64,000 nucleotides of DNA from Amycolatopsis iheyensis (lineage in GTDB: Bacteria > Actinomycetota > Actinomycetes > Mycobacteriales > Pseudonocardiaceae): NCBI RefSeq assembly GCF_024703995.1, contig NZ_JAMXQV010000037.1, forward strand, positions 1 through 64,000, read 5' to 3'. The notes beneath the pieces are model-generated. The model ran no database searches. It was given only the letters and a program-made list of their open reading frames with translations, and had not been told where the DNA came from. A program made the position numbers and the translations under genes. Of the stretch, positions 1-8,077 are shown in pieces. Numbering within the stretch: position 1 is the stretch's first letter; each line of letters opens with the position of its first letter.

Positions 1-2226
1 GGGGGCGTCGGGGCTGCCGGTGCGCGGGCCGCCGGGTGCGTCGGGGCTGCCGGTGCGGGGGCGGCCGGGGGCGTCGGGGGTGTGGGCGCCGGGGCTGCCG
101 GGGGTGCCCGTCCAGCCGGGGCCGCCGCCGGTGCGCGGGGAGCCGCCGCCGACCCCACCGGGAGATCCACCGCCGGGCGGCATGCCGCCACCCATCATCG
201 GCGCACCACCCTGCGGCGGAACACCGGCCGCGGAGCCATCCCCACCCCGAGGGGACGGGAAGGTGCTCGGCTCACCGGTCCGCGGAGCGGCGGGCGCGGT
301 CCCACTGGCGGAGGTGGTCCCGTCAGCCCGCGACGGCGCGGCACTGCTGGGGGTATCGCCCCCATGCGAGCCGAGACCATCGGACCGCGCGGCCGGCGAG
401 GAATGCGTTGGAGCACCACCGGAATCGCCGGCTCGAGTGGGAGAGCCCCCACTGTGCGGGGCTGAGCTGTCGCCGGCGCGGGAGGGCGAGTTGTCGCCAG
501 CATGCGAGGGCGAACTGTCTGCCGCTCGCGACGGCGAGTTGTCGCTCGCGTGTGAAGGCGAGTTGTCTGCGGCGCGGGAGGGGGAGTTGTCGCCGGCGCG
601 CGTGGGGCTGGAGTCCCCGGTGTGCGAGGGCGAGTTGTCTGCGGCGCGGGAGGGCGAGCTGTCGCTCGCGTGCGAGGGTGAGTTGTCTGCGGCGCGGGAG
701 GGCGAGCTGTCGCTCGCGTGCGAGGGCGAGTTGTCTGCCGCGCGGGAGGGCGAGCTGTCGCTCGCGTGTGAAGGTGAGTTGTCCGCGGCGCGCGAAGGTG
801 AGCTATCGCCCGCGTGTGAAGGCGAACTGTCTGCTGCTCGCGAGGGCGAGTTGTCGCCGGCACGTGTGGGGCTGGAATCCCCGGCGTGCGAAGGCGAATT
901 GTCCGCAGCACGGGAGGGCGAGTTGTCACCCGCGTGCGAAGGAGAGTTGTCTGCCGCGCGGGAGGGTGAGTTGTCTCCAGCGTGCGAAGGTGAACCGTCC
1001 GCAGTCGAAGAGGAGCTTTCGCCCGCGTGTGAAGGCGAGTTGTCCCCGCCACCCGAAGGCGACCCATCGCCACCACCCGCTGGCGAGCTGTCCCCCTCGC
1101 CAGCGTGCGAAGACGAACTGTCGCCACCCGAGCCATCGCGGCCGGAACCCCGGCGCGAGCCCGAGTCCGGCGACGAGTCGGCGGTCGCCGGATCCGCACT
1201 CGGCGAATCCCCGTCCGCGGAATGCGAGCCGTCCCCGCCGGAAGAGTCACCGGAAGAACCGTCCCCGGAAGAACCCTCGCCGGAATGCGAACCCTCCCCG
1301 GCAGAACCTTCCCCACCGGACGAGCCCTCCCCATGGGCACGGGCGTGAACCCCGCCCCCCTCACCCTTGGGGATCTTGTGGACGAACCCACCCTCCTTGA
1401 TCTTCAACCCGTCGAGACCGCTGACCTTGCCCAGCACCTTGCCGAACACCTTGGCGATCTTCTCGAAGATGTCGACCAGCTTCGACAGCAGCGGCGACAC
1501 CTTGCGGATCGTGTCGGTCAGCTTCTTGAGGAGCTCGCCGATCTTCTTGCCCCACTTGGCGATCGCCGCCGAGGCCTGGGCCACCACCACCGGGGTGCCG
1601 AAGCCGAGGGAGAAGACCTCCTCCATCACCCACGCGATCAGCTTGCCGACCAGGTCGGCGATCAGCTGCCGCACCGTCTCGCGGACGAACGACACCACCT
1701 GGCCCATGATCATGGTGACCGTGCTGATCGCGCCGGCCACCGTCGCCGCGCCCGACAACGCCTCGCTGTGCTCCGTCGCGAACTTCCGGTAGGCGTCGGC
1801 ACCCGAACCCTGCCAGCCGGACGTGCCGTTCTTGACCGCGTTGTCGAAGTCGGTCTTGCGCTCGCCCAGCGCCTTCGAGACGTTGCCCCAGGTGTCGGCG
1901 TACGACTGGATCACCGGCGGGTTGCCCGCCACCGAGTCCAGCATGTCCTTCAGCGGCTGCACGTGCTCCATCAGGAACGACGCCACCGACGACATCAGGT
2001 ACCCGAACGGGTCGACCGCCGCCCCGGCGATCTCGCCCGCCAGCGACAGCATGCCCAGGCCGCCGGAAACCCAGTCGCCGTCCTTGATGCCGTTGAACGC
2101 GTCCATCGACGACTCGGCGATGCCGATGCCGCCCGCCCAGCCGTAGTCGCCGTTGCCCGCGGTGAACGCGCCGGGCCCGTCCGGGTCCTGCTTCGACTCC
2201 GCGACGAGCGGGTTCCCCTCCGGCAT
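1..2226 (-). CDS. Large WXG-like type VII secretion protein with repeat-rich tail (3' end cut by window edge)
   Basis: The minus frame is open from ATG at 2226 to base 1, 742 codons, with no stop, so the C-terminus lies outside the window. Residues 1-300 look like a helical ESX-type domain: G-W-Q-G at about 137-140, followed by Y-R-K-F, resembles the W-x-G turn and downstream tyrosine signal of WXG100/PPE-like substrates. A Ser/Asp/His/Arg tandem-repeat tail (about 367-588) and a Gly/Pro-rich end follow. The ATG overlaps the stop of the upstream EspC-like gene (TGATG), so the two are translationally coupled. I infer a secreted or surface-exposed substrate; no catalytic motif is visible. The repeat tail is low complexity but keeps an open frame throughout, which supports real coding. 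Confidence 0.75.
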   Translation of the reverse strand, partial: MPEGNPLVAESKQDPDGPGAFTAGNGDYGWAGGIGIAESSMDAFNGIKDGDWVSGGLGMLSLAGEIAGAAVDPFGYLMSSVASFLMEHVQPLKDMLDSVAGNPPVIQSYADTWGNVSKALGERKTDFDNAVKNGTSGWQGSGADAYRKFATEHSEALSGAATVAGAISTVTMIMGQVVSFVRETVRQLIADLVGKLIAWVMEEVFSLGFGTPVVVAQASAAIAKWGKKIGELLKKLTDTIRKVSPLLSKLVDIFEKIAKVFGKVLGKVSGLDGLKIKEGGFVHKIPKGEGGGVHARAHGEGSSGGEGSAGEGSHSGEGSSGDGSSGDSSGGDGSHSADGDSPSADPATADSSPDSGSRRGSGRDGSGGDSSSSHAGEGDSSPAGGGDGSPSGGGDNSPSHAGESSSSTADGSPSHAGDNSPSRAADNSPSHAGDNSPSRAADNSPSHAGDSSPTRAGDNSPSRAADSSPSHAGDSSPSRAADNSPSHASDSSPSRAADNSPSHASDSSPSRAADNSPSHASDSSPSRAADNSPSHTGDSSPTRAGDNSPSRAADNSPSHASDNSPSRAADSSPSHAGDNSPSRAGDSSAPHSGGSPTRAGDSGGAPTHSSPAARSDGLGSHGGDTPSSAAPSRADGTTSASGTAPAAPRTGEPSTFPSPRGGDGSAAGVPPQGGAPMMGGGMPPGGGSPGGVGGGSPRTGGGPGWTGTPGSPGAHTPDAPGRPRTGSPDAPGGPRTGSPDAP
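461..1127 (-). repeat. 48-bp (16-residue) tandem repeats inside the secretion protein
   Basis: About a dozen degenerate copies of a 48-bp unit made of two 24-bp halves. On the minus strand they encode S-P-S-R-A-A-D-N and S-P-S-H-A-(G/S)-D-S. Changes between copies are mostly silent or conservative, as expected for an expanding surface-type repeat. Two copies carry a shared variant (T-R-A-G region near 600 and 860), suggesting duplication of a multi-unit block. Confidence 0.85.
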
Positions 2227-2534
2227 CACGCACCGCCCGCGGACTTGTCGAGGTCGTCGGCGACACCGGTTTCGTACGTGTGGTACGCCGCGGCGGCTTC
2301 GCGGACCTTGCCCGACACCGCCGTCATCGCCTGCACGGCGTCCTTCAACGCGTCGATCCCGTACTGCTCCACCGGGTCGAGCAGCATCCGGAACGGCTGG
2401 CAGAGAATGCCGTACGCGTCGGTCGGCATGCTGACCTGGTTCGCCGCGTCGACGGCCTGCTGCAGCCCGTCACCGATGGCGTCGAGCTGCTTCGCGTGCG
2501 CCGTGAGGTCGGTGCTGAGTTCCACGTCCGTCAT
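2226..2534 (-). CDS. EspC/DUF2580-like small type VII secretion protein
   Basis: 102 residues, helical, without signal peptide. The pattern (V-E-L-S-T-D-L near the start, A-N-Q-V-S-M-P-T-D-A-Y-G-I-L in the middle, a Y-H-T-Y-E-T-G end) resembles the ESX-1 secretion-associated EspC/DUF2580 family, which are short WXG100-sized proteins. It lies 11 nt after the YbaB-like gene and its TGA overlaps the ATG of the large WXG-like gene, so the three form an operon. A purine-rich Shine-Dalgarno (GAGGGGG) precedes the ATG. Likely partner or co-substrate of the large downstream protein; that pairing is inferred from coupling. Confidence 0.75.
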   Translation of the reverse strand: MTDVELSTDLTAHAKQLDAIGDGLQQAVDAANQVSMPTDAYGILCQPFRMLLDPVEQYGIDALKDAVQAMTAVSGKVREAAAAYHTYETGVADDLDKSAGGA

Positions 2535-2545
2535 CGGTTTCCCCC

Positions 2546-3100
2546 TCAGGAAAGAATCGGCCCGCCGAAGTCGTCGTCATCGTCGTTGTCCACCGGACGC
2601 CGTCGCCGCGGCGGCTGCGGTGGCGCAGGTGGTGCGGGCGGCGCGGGTGGCGGGGTGCGCTGGTCGTCGCTGTCCTCCGGCAGGAACCGGCGGACGCGGT
2701 CGGGCTCCGGGAACGCGGGTTCGGGCTCCGGCGGCGGCTGCGGGAAGGTGCTCTGCGCCTCGCGGACGATCTCCACCGCCGCCTGGTCGCCGGTGCCGGT
2801 GGTCTCGGTCATGGCCTGCTGCAGCAGTTCCGGGATCCGCGCCTGCGCGCGCTGCACCAGCTGCATCACCTGCGCCGACACCTCGGCCATCCGCTTCCCC
2901 GAAGCGGCCTCGGCGATGACGAGGTTCTTCAGCAGCCCACGCGAATCGACGGTCACCTGGACCGTGCCGTCCTTCGACCGCTCGGTGACCGACTGGTCCT
3001 GCATGCGATCGGCCAGCGCCTGGTACCGGGCGGCGTTCTCCTCGAGCCGCTTGGTCCAGTTGTCGATCATCGCGTCGCTGGCGTCGATGCTGTCCGGCAT
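2546..3100 (-). CDS. YbaB/EbfC-family protein with acidic/proline tail
   Basis: 184 residues from ATG at 3100. The first about 110 residues match the YbaB/EbfC nucleoid-associated fold (the V-T-V-D-S-R-G-L-L-K-N-L strand pattern followed by a long helix). The tail is Pro-rich and ends with a run of Asp. In actinobacteria such proteins commonly precede ESX-type small proteins, as here, and mycobacterial EspL-like proteins belong to the same family. It may act as a chaperone or DNA-binding protein for the secretion cluster; direct DNA binding is not shown by the sequence. First gene of the three-gene operon. Confidence 0.8.
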   Translation of the reverse strand: MPDSIDASDAMIDNWTKRLEENAARYQALADRMQDQSVTERSKDGTVQVTVDSRGLLKNLVIAEAASGKRMAEVSAQVMQLVQRAQARIPELLQQAMTETTGTGDQAAVEIVREAQSTFPQPPPEPEPAFPEPDRVRRFLPEDSDDQRTPPPAPPAPPAPPQPPRRRRPVDNDDDDDFGGPILS

Positions 3101-3168
3101 CCCGGCCCCTTCTCTCTGCTCCACCCCACAGACGGATCCGGGAAGCCGTCGGTTCCCTGAATACGCCA

Positions 3169-3210
3169 AAGGCCACCATAGGGGACCTGGCGGTTCCCGA
3201 TGGTGGCCTT
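3169..3210 (-). terminator. Hairpin terminator after hppD
   Basis: An 11-bp perfect stem (AAGGCCACCAT at 3169-3179 and its complement at 3200-3210) with a 20-nt loop lies 12 nt past the hppD stop. Only a short T run follows on the minus strand. Confidence 0.65.
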
Positions 3211-3222
3211 CGCCGAGATGTG

Positions 3223-4422
3223 TCAGAGGTTGCCGCGGCGCTCCTGCTCCCGCTCGATCGCCTCGAACAGCGCCTTGAAGTTGCCCTTGCCGAAGCCGAG
3301 CGAGCCGTGGCGCTCGATCAGCTCGTAGAACACGGTCGGGCGGTCGCCGATCGGCTTGGTGAAGATCTGCAGCAGGTAGCCGTCCTCGTCGCGGTCGACC
3401 AGGATGCTGTGCTCCTTCAGCGTCTCGATCGACACGCGGACCTCGCCGATCCGGGCGCGCAGCTCCGGGTCCTCGTAGTACGAGGCCGGGGTGTCGAGGA
3501 ACTCGACGCCGGCGGCACGCATCGCGGTGACCGTCGCGATGATGTCGTTGGTGGCCAGCGCGATGTGCTGGCAGCCCGCGCCGCCGTAGAACTCGAGGTA
3601 CTCGTCGATCTGCGACTTCTTCTTCGCGACCGCGGGCTCGTTCAGCGGGAACTTGACCCGGTGGTTGCCGTTCGAGACGACCTTGCTCATCAGCGCCGAG
3701 TACTCGGTCGCGATGTCGTCGCCGACGAACTCCGCCATGTTCACGAAGCCCATGACGCGGTGGTACCAGTCGACCCAGTAGTCCATCTTGCCGAGCTCGA
3801 CGTTGCCGACGCAGTGGTCGACGGCCTGGAACAGCCGCTTCGGCGCGCCCTCGGGCCGCTTGATGCCGCTCTCGCGCGGCTCGTAGCCGGGCAGGTAGAC
3901 ACCGGTGTAGCGCGACCGGTCGACCAGGGAGTGGCGGGTCTCGCCGTAGGTCGCGATCGCGGCGACGCGCACGGTGCCGTGGTCGTCGGAGACGTCGTGC
4001 GGCTCCTCGAGGATGGTCGCGCCCTGCGCGCGGGCGTGCTCGACGCACTTGTCGACGTCGGTGGTCTCGAGCGCCAGGTCGATGACGCCGTCGCCGTGCT
4101 TGCGGTGGTGGTCGAGCAGCGGCGAGTCCGGCTTCACGCCACCGGTGATGACGAACCGGGCCGAGCCGGACTTGAGGACGTAGGACTTGCGCTCGAAGTC
4201 GCCGGTCTCCGGTCCGGAGTACGCGACGAGCTGCATCCCGAACGCGATCTGGTAGTACCAGGCGGTCTGGGTGGCGTTGCCGGCGATGAACACGACCGCG
4301 TCCATGGCCTTGACCGGGAACGGGTCCGTCGAAGCGTCGTGGTCGACGAGGCCGACGAGCTGACGCAGCTGGTCGTAGCTGACGTCGTCGAGGGCGCCCT
4401 GGGGTTCGGCAGTCTGGGTCAT
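3223..4422 (-). CDS. hppD: 4-hydroxyphenylpyruvate dioxygenase
   Basis: 399 residues, usual size for bacterial HPPD. It converts 4-hydroxyphenylpyruvate to homogentisate in tyrosine catabolism with a non-haem Fe(II). The two iron-ligand histidines sit in A-V-D-H-C-V-G and C-Q-H-I-A-L, and the glutamate in F-Y-E-L-I-E-R; the family signature L-Q-I-F-T-K-P-x-G-D-R-P-T is intact. ATG at 4422 is preceded by GAGGT and starts the usual M-T-Q-T leader before the first VOC domain. Divergent from an Lrp/AsnC-type regulator with a 109-bp shared promoter region, which is a likely control point. Confidence 0.97.
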   Translation of the reverse strand: MTQTAEPQGALDDVSYDQLRQLVGLVDHDASTDPFPVKAMDAVVFIAGNATQTAWYYQIAFGMQLVAYSGPETGDFERKSYVLKSGSARFVITGGVKPDSPLLDHHRKHGDGVIDLALETTDVDKCVEHARAQGATILEEPHDVSDDHGTVRVAAIATYGETRHSLVDRSRYTGVYLPGYEPRESGIKRPEGAPKRLFQAVDHCVGNVELGKMDYWVDWYHRVMGFVNMAEFVGDDIATEYSALMSKVVSNGNHRVKFPLNEPAVAKKKSQIDEYLEFYGGAGCQHIALATNDIIATVTAMRAAGVEFLDTPASYYEDPELRARIGEVRVSIETLKEHSILVDRDEDGYLLQIFTKPIGDRPTVFYELIERHGSLGFGKGNFKALFEAIEREQERRGNL

Positions 4423-4531
4423 ACCTCGAAGGATCATCCCTGCGAGGCAAGATGCGCAATGGACTGAATTTTCACTGGACAAGATGACCGGTGTTGGCCG
4501 GACATCGGCTGTCATCGTGGACAATCTGCGT
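4423..4531. promoter_or_regulatory. Shared promoter region of hppD and lrp-type regulator
   Basis: Contains GATGAC at 4483-4488 and its complement GTCATC at 4511-4516, each next to a TGGACAA(T/G) element, and a short AT-richer patch (GAATTTTCAC) rare in this window. Consistent with an AsnC/Lrp operator controlling both genes; binding is inferred. Confidence 0.4.
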
Positions 4532-5005
4532 ATGCCGGAGAACCTCGACGCGCTGGACGCGCGGCTGCTGCTGTTGCTCACCGACTCCCCGCGCCTGGGG
4601 GTGCTCGAGTGCGCCCGCCGGCTCGGCGTCGCCCGCGGCACGGTCCAGGCGCGGCTGGACCGGCTGACCGAGCGCGGCATCCTCGGCGGCTTCCCGCCGG
4701 AGCTCGACCTGGCGGCGATGGGCTACGGCCTGACGGCGTTCGCGGTGCTCGAGATCGCCCAGGGCCGCCGCGCGGAGGTGGCGGAGGCGCTGTCGGCGAT
4801 CGACGAGGTGTGCGAGGTCCACGCGACGACCGGCCAGGGCGACCTGTTCGTCCGCATGGTCGCGCGTGGCAACGACGACCTGCAGCGGGTGATCGACGAG
4901 GTGGTCGGGGTGCCGGACGTGCTGCGGACGTCGACGTCGATCGCGTTGTCGACGCCGGTGCCACCGCGGGTCCGCCCCCTGCTGGAGCGGACCGCGCGGG
5001 CCTGA
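4532..5005 (+). CDS. Lrp/AsnC family transcriptional regulator
   Basis: 157 residues from ATG 4532, which gives the family-typical opening (L-D-A-L-D-A-R-L-L-L-L-L); an upstream ATG at 4484 would add 16 atypical residues. N-terminal winged HTH (A-R-R-L-G-V-A-R-G-T-V-Q-A-R-L-D-R-L) is followed by the RAM/AsnC ligand domain, including G-x-G-D-L-F-V-R. Divergent from hppD, so it probably responds to an aromatic amino acid or a tyrosine-pathway metabolite and controls hppD. Ligand is not predictable from sequence. Confidence 0.93.
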   Translation: MPENLDALDARLLLLLTDSPRLGVLECARRLGVARGTVQARLDRLTERGILGGFPPELDLAAMGYGLTAFAVLEIAQGRRAEVAEALSAIDEVCEVHATTGQGDLFVRMVARGNDDLQRVIDEVVGVPDVLRTSTSIALSTPVPPRVRPLLERTARA

Positions 5006-5017
5006 CCTGTGGACAAC

Positions 5018-5041
5018 CGCCGCTTTCACGTGAAAGCGGCG
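5018..5041. terminator. Bidirectional palindromic terminator
   Basis: A 24-bp perfect palindrome centred on CACGTG lies between the convergent regulator and MBL genes. The core CTTTCACGTGAAAG closely resembles the hairpin at 14401-14426. Confidence 0.7.
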
Positions 5042-5044
5042 CTC

Positions 5045-5857
5045 TCAGCCTTCGTCGAGGACGTGGGCCAGGTAGCGCTGGGCCGAGCGCTGGACGACCT
5101 CGAAGCCGTCGGTGCGCACGATCGCGTCCCACCAGGCCCCGTAGATCGCCTCGAAGCGGTACCCGGCCAGCAGCTCGGCCGCGCGCCGGACGATGTGCGG
5201 CCGCTCCGGGACCAGGTTCGGGTAGCTGTACATGAAGCCCACGTGCGTCCGGTCCGGGATGACCTGCACGATGTCGCCGGACAGCAGCGCGCCCTGGCCT
5301 TCTTCGCCGTCCGGCCAGTGCAGGACCGTGCCGCCGGTGAAGTGCACGCCGAGGTTGATCAGGCGCAGGTCTTCGGCGACGTCCAGGGTGGTGCCGGACC
5401 ACAGCTTCACCGCCGGGTCGGGCCGGCCGATCCACTCCTGGTCGCCCTCGTGCAGGTAGATGGGGACGTCGAACGCGTGCGCCCACTCCACCATCGTCGT
5501 GTAGTAGTGCGGGTGGCTGATCGCGATGCCGGTGATGCCGCCGAGGTCGCGGACCTGCTGGACCAGGGCGTCGTCGAGGTAGGCGGCGCAGTCCCAGAGG
5601 AAGTTGCCGGACCGCGCCTGCACCAGCAACGCGCGTTCGCCGATCGCGAACCCGGGGTTCGAGCCGACGCCGATGATGCCCGGGCCCTGCGCTTCGATCC
5701 GCGGTGTGTAGGTGCCGCTCTCGCGGAGCGACGCGAGGTTCGTCCACTGCTGCCCGGACTGCGGGACGTACTGGCGTTCGTCTTCGCAGACCGGGCAGTC
5801 GTCGCGGGCCACGGCGTACTGCATGCCGCAGGCCTGGCAGATCGGTTCGGTGCTCAC
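5045..5857 (-). CDS. Zinc-ribbon MBL-fold hydrolase-like protein
   Basis: 270 residues, GTG start with GGAGG 8 nt upstream. Residues 7-24 form a C-x2-C...C-x2-C zinc ribbon. A metallo-beta-lactamase-like domain follows, with a G-x-G...R-A-L-L-V strand and S-H-P-H-Y-Y-T at the metal site, where active enzymes have H-x-H-x-D-H: the Asp and the third His are replaced. L-L-S-G-D-I-V keeps the later Asp, and a late His is not obvious. It may be a reduced-metal or non-hydrolytic member. Downstream of greA on the same strand; its ribosome-binding site lies inside a 12-bp hairpin. Function unknown beyond fold. Confidence 0.85.
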   Translation of the reverse strand: MSTEPICQACGMQYAVARDDCPVCEDERQYVPQSGQQWTNLASLRESGTYTPRIEAQGPGIIGVGSNPGFAIGERALLVQARSGNFLWDCAAYLDDALVQQVRDLGGITGIAISHPHYYTTMVEWAHAFDVPIYLHEGDQEWIGRPDPAVKLWSGTTLDVAEDLRLINLGVHFTGGTVLHWPDGEEGQGALLSGDIVQVIPDRTHVGFMYSYPNLVPERPHIVRRAAELLAGYRFEAIYGAWWDAIVRTDGFEVVQRSAQRYLAHVLDEG

Positions 5858-5861
5858 GACT

Positions 5862-5895
5862 GTGTCCTCCCAGAGTGTGGATCCTGGGAGGACAC
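5862..5895 (-). promoter_or_regulatory. 12-bp hairpin that contains the SD of the MBL gene
   Basis: GTGTCCTCCCAG at 5862-5873 and its exact complement at 5884-5895 frame a 10-nt loop. On the minus strand the second arm carries the GGGAGG that serves GTG 5857. It could end greA transcripts or block translation of the MBL gene. Confidence 0.6.
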
Positions 5896-5906
5896 GCTAG
5901 CCGCGG

Positions 5907-6401
5907 CTACTTGGCGTCGGTGTAGGGAACCGCCTTGACGAGGGTCACCTTCTGGAGCTTGCCGTTGGGCAGCTCGTACTCGCGCGACTCGCCCTCCTTG
6001 GCGCCGAGCAGGGCCTTGCCCAGCGGCGACTCCGGGGAGTACACGTCGAGTTCGCCTTCGGCGCCCTCTTCGCGGGTGGCGAGCAGGAACTTCTCGTCCT
6101 CGTCGTCGCCCTCGTAGCGGACCGTGAGGACCTTGCCGGGGCCGGCGGTGCCGTCGTTCGCGGGCGCTTCGCCGACCTTGGCCGAGCGCAGCAGCTCCTG
6201 CAGGTGCCGGATGCGCGCCTCGGCCTGGCCCTGTTCTTCACGGGCGGCGTGGTAGCCCCCGTTCTCCTTGAGGTCGCCCTCTTCGCGGCTGTCGTTGATG
6301 CGCGCGGCGATGACCGGCCGATTCTCGATCATTTCGTCGAGCTCGTGCTTGAGCCGGTCGTAGGCATCCTGGGTGAGCCAGGTCACCTTGGTGTCGCTCA
6401 C
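5907..6401 (-). CDS. greA: Transcription elongation factor GreA
   Basis: 164 residues. Rescues backtracked RNA polymerase by stimulating transcript cleavage. N-terminal coiled coil contains the acidic tip (D-S-R-E-E-G-D-L-K-E-N), and the C-terminal FKBP-like domain ends in the S-P-L-G-K-A-L-L-G-A-K signature. I place the start at GTG 6401 because GAGGAG is 9 nt upstream and the resulting M-S-D-T-K-V-T-W-L opening matches mycobacterial GreA; ATG 6410 would touch that SD directly. Preceded by a strong terminator for the upstream DUF4307 gene. Confidence 0.96.
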   Translation of the reverse strand: MSDTKVTWLTQDAYDRLKHELDEMIENRPVIAARINDSREEGDLKENGGYHAAREEQGQAEARIRHLQELLRSAKVGEAPANDGTAGPGKVLTVRYEGDDEDEKFLLATREEGAEGELDVYSPESPLGKALLGAKEGESREYELPNGKLQKVTLVKAVPYTDAK

Positions 6402-6493
6402 GGTCACCATCTCCTCGTCGGGCCTGCCAGGCTTGCGTGTTCAAGCCGGCCCACGCGGGCGTAGGTGCCCGCGTGGCTGAGATAAAGGAAAAA

Positions 6494-6514
6494 CACGGCC
6501 CGTCGCGGGCCGTG
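6494..6514 (-). terminator. Rho-independent terminator of the DUF4307 gene
   Basis: A 9-bp stem (CACGGCCCG / CGGGCCGTG, 3-nt loop) is followed on the minus strand by TTTTTCCTTT, the best U-tract in the window. Confidence 0.85.
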
Positions 6515-6605
6515 CTGAAGGGTCAGACTATCACGGCGCGACAGGCCGACGCCCGTTATTTCCGCACGCCGTGGGCGTTGGGCGCGCGGTTCACCCCGTT
6601 GGCCG

Positions 6606-7049
6606 CTATGGGGTTGACAGATAGTCTGGTATGTCGTACGAGCAGCCGTAGACGTCGGCCGTCACCGGTTCCCCGATGCTGCGGATCGTCGTGGTCATCC
6701 TGCTGTACTTCGCGCCGGCGGGGATCAGGAGCTCTTTGCGGCCGCTCTCGGCGCCGGTCTTGTCCCGGACGCGGACGACGCACACGCCCGGCCGGTCGTT
6801 GTCGTCCCGCGTGACGTTCAGGGTGATTTCCATCGCGTTGCCCGGTTTCTTGGCGAACGCGACGCGCTCGGCGTCGATCGGCGCGGACCCGAGGTTGACG
6901 TAGGCGACCCACGCGATCACGCCGCTGACCAGCAGGGCGATGGCCAGGAAGAGCCACCGGCGCCAGCGCCGGGGCGCCTTGGCCCGGGTGCTGCCGTACC
7001 GGCCCTCGGGCAGCACGGGTGCTGCCGTTTTCGCCGGTCCGCCTGCCAA
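6606..7049 (-). CDS. DUF4307 single-pass membrane protein
   Basis: 147 residues. Start chosen as TTG 7049: AGGAGG sits 7 nt upstream and the product then begins shortly before the conserved L-P-E-G-R-Y-G box. A basic R-R-W-R-R-W stretch leads into one transmembrane helix (about 35-55), and a compact extracytoplasmic domain with paired cysteines (V-C-V-V-R-V and Y-G-C-S-Y) follows. Same family and position as Rv1081c, between greA and mca, from memory. Function unknown. Confidence 0.88.
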   Translation of the reverse strand: MAGGPAKTAAPVLPEGRYGSTRAKAPRRWRRWLFLAIALLVSGVIAWVAYVNLGSAPIDAERVAFAKKPGNAMEITLNVTRDDNDRPGVCVVRVRDKTGAESGRKELLIPAGAKYSRMTTTIRSIGEPVTADVYGCSYDIPDYLSTP

Positions 7050-7185
7050 CGCGGGGCCTCCTGCTCGTTCTTGTCGTACCCCTGGGGACAATGGTGGGGC
7101 GGGTACGACACCGAGTATCCGCCCGCTGGGTGGGCGGCCCGCAGGTGGGTCGCGGAATACGGGTAGTGAAGGAGTCGTTCGCAGC

Positions 7186-8064
7186 ATGGTGGACCAGCTG
7201 ACGAAGCCGCGCTTGCGCATGATGGCCGTACACGCACATCCGGACGACGAGTCGAGCAAGGGCGCCGCCTCGATGGCGCGCTACGCCGCCGAGGGGCACG
7301 AGGTGCTCGTCGTCACGTGCACCGGGGGCGAAGCCGGCAGCATTCTCAACCCGGCCATGGACCGGCCCGAAGTCCTGGCGAACATGACCGAGATCCGCCG
7401 GGAGGAGATGGCCCGCGCGGCCAAGATCCTCGGCGTCAGCCAGCGCTGGCTCGGGTTCGTCGACTCCGGCCTGCCGGAGGGCGACCCGCTGCCGCCGGTG
7501 CCCGAGGGCTCGTTCGCGGTCGTCCCGCTCGAGGAGTCCACCGAGGCGCTGGTGCGCGTGATCCGGGAGTTCCGCCCGCACGTCATCACGACCTACGACG
7601 AGAACGGCGGCTACCCGCACCCCGACCACATCCGCACGCACGAGGTGTCGATGGCGGCGTGGGACGCGGCGGGCGACCCCGACCGCTTCCCCGAGGCGGG
7701 CGAGCCGTGGCAGCCGCTGAAGCTGTACTACATGCACGGCTTCTCGAAGGCCCGGATGGTGGCGTTCGACGCCGCGCTGAAGGAGGCCGGGCTCGAGTCG
7801 CCGTACACCGAGTGGCTGGCCAAGTGGGACCCGGATCGCGCCGATGTGATGGAGCGGGTGACGACCCGCGTCGAGTGCGGTGAATACTTCGAGGTGCGGG
7901 ACGAGGCGCTGAAGGCGCACGCCACGCAGATCGACCCGAACAGCCGCTGGTTCTTCGTCCCGTTGGAGATCCAGCGCGAGACTTGGCCGACCGAGGAGTA
8001 CGAGCTGGTCAAGTCGCAGGTCGACAGCACGTTGCCGGAGGACGACCTGTTCGCCGGCATCTAG
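7186..8064 (+). CDS. mca: Mycothiol S-conjugate amidase
   Basis: 292 residues, LmbE/PIG-L family. Cleaves mycothiol S-conjugates of electrophiles and antibiotics to release mercapturates and glucosaminyl-inositol. The zinc motif A-H-P-D-D-E is at residues 16-21 and the third ligand at H-P-D-H-I-R-T-H-E. Length and the family opening L-M-A-V-H-A-H-P-D-D-E match Mca rather than the shorter-spaced MshB. ATG 7186 has GAAGGAG 11 nt upstream. A small membrane protein gene follows 13 nt downstream. Shows that the host uses mycothiol. Confidence 0.96.
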   Translation: MVDQLTKPRLRMMAVHAHPDDESSKGAASMARYAAEGHEVLVVTCTGGEAGSILNPAMDRPEVLANMTEIRREEMARAAKILGVSQRWLGFVDSGLPEGDPLPPVPEGSFAVVPLEESTEALVRVIREFRPHVITTYDENGGYPHPDHIRTHEVSMAAWDAAGDPDRFPEAGEPWQPLKLYYMHGFSKARMVAFDAALKEAGLESPYTEWLAKWDPDRADVMERVTTRVECGEYFEVRDEALKAHATQIDPNSRWFFVPLEIQRETWPTEEYELVKSQVDSTLPEDDLFAGI

Positions 8065-8077
8065 GAGAAGGTGAACT

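Noticed and set aside
461..1127. Possible CRISPR array
   Set aside because: Copies are contiguous without spacers and keep a coding phase of 48 bp.
20..1348. Long plus-strand open frame with Glu/Cys/Leu repeats
   Set aside because: It is antisense to the secretion-protein repeats and has no start context; the minus frame gives a sensible domain order and coupling.
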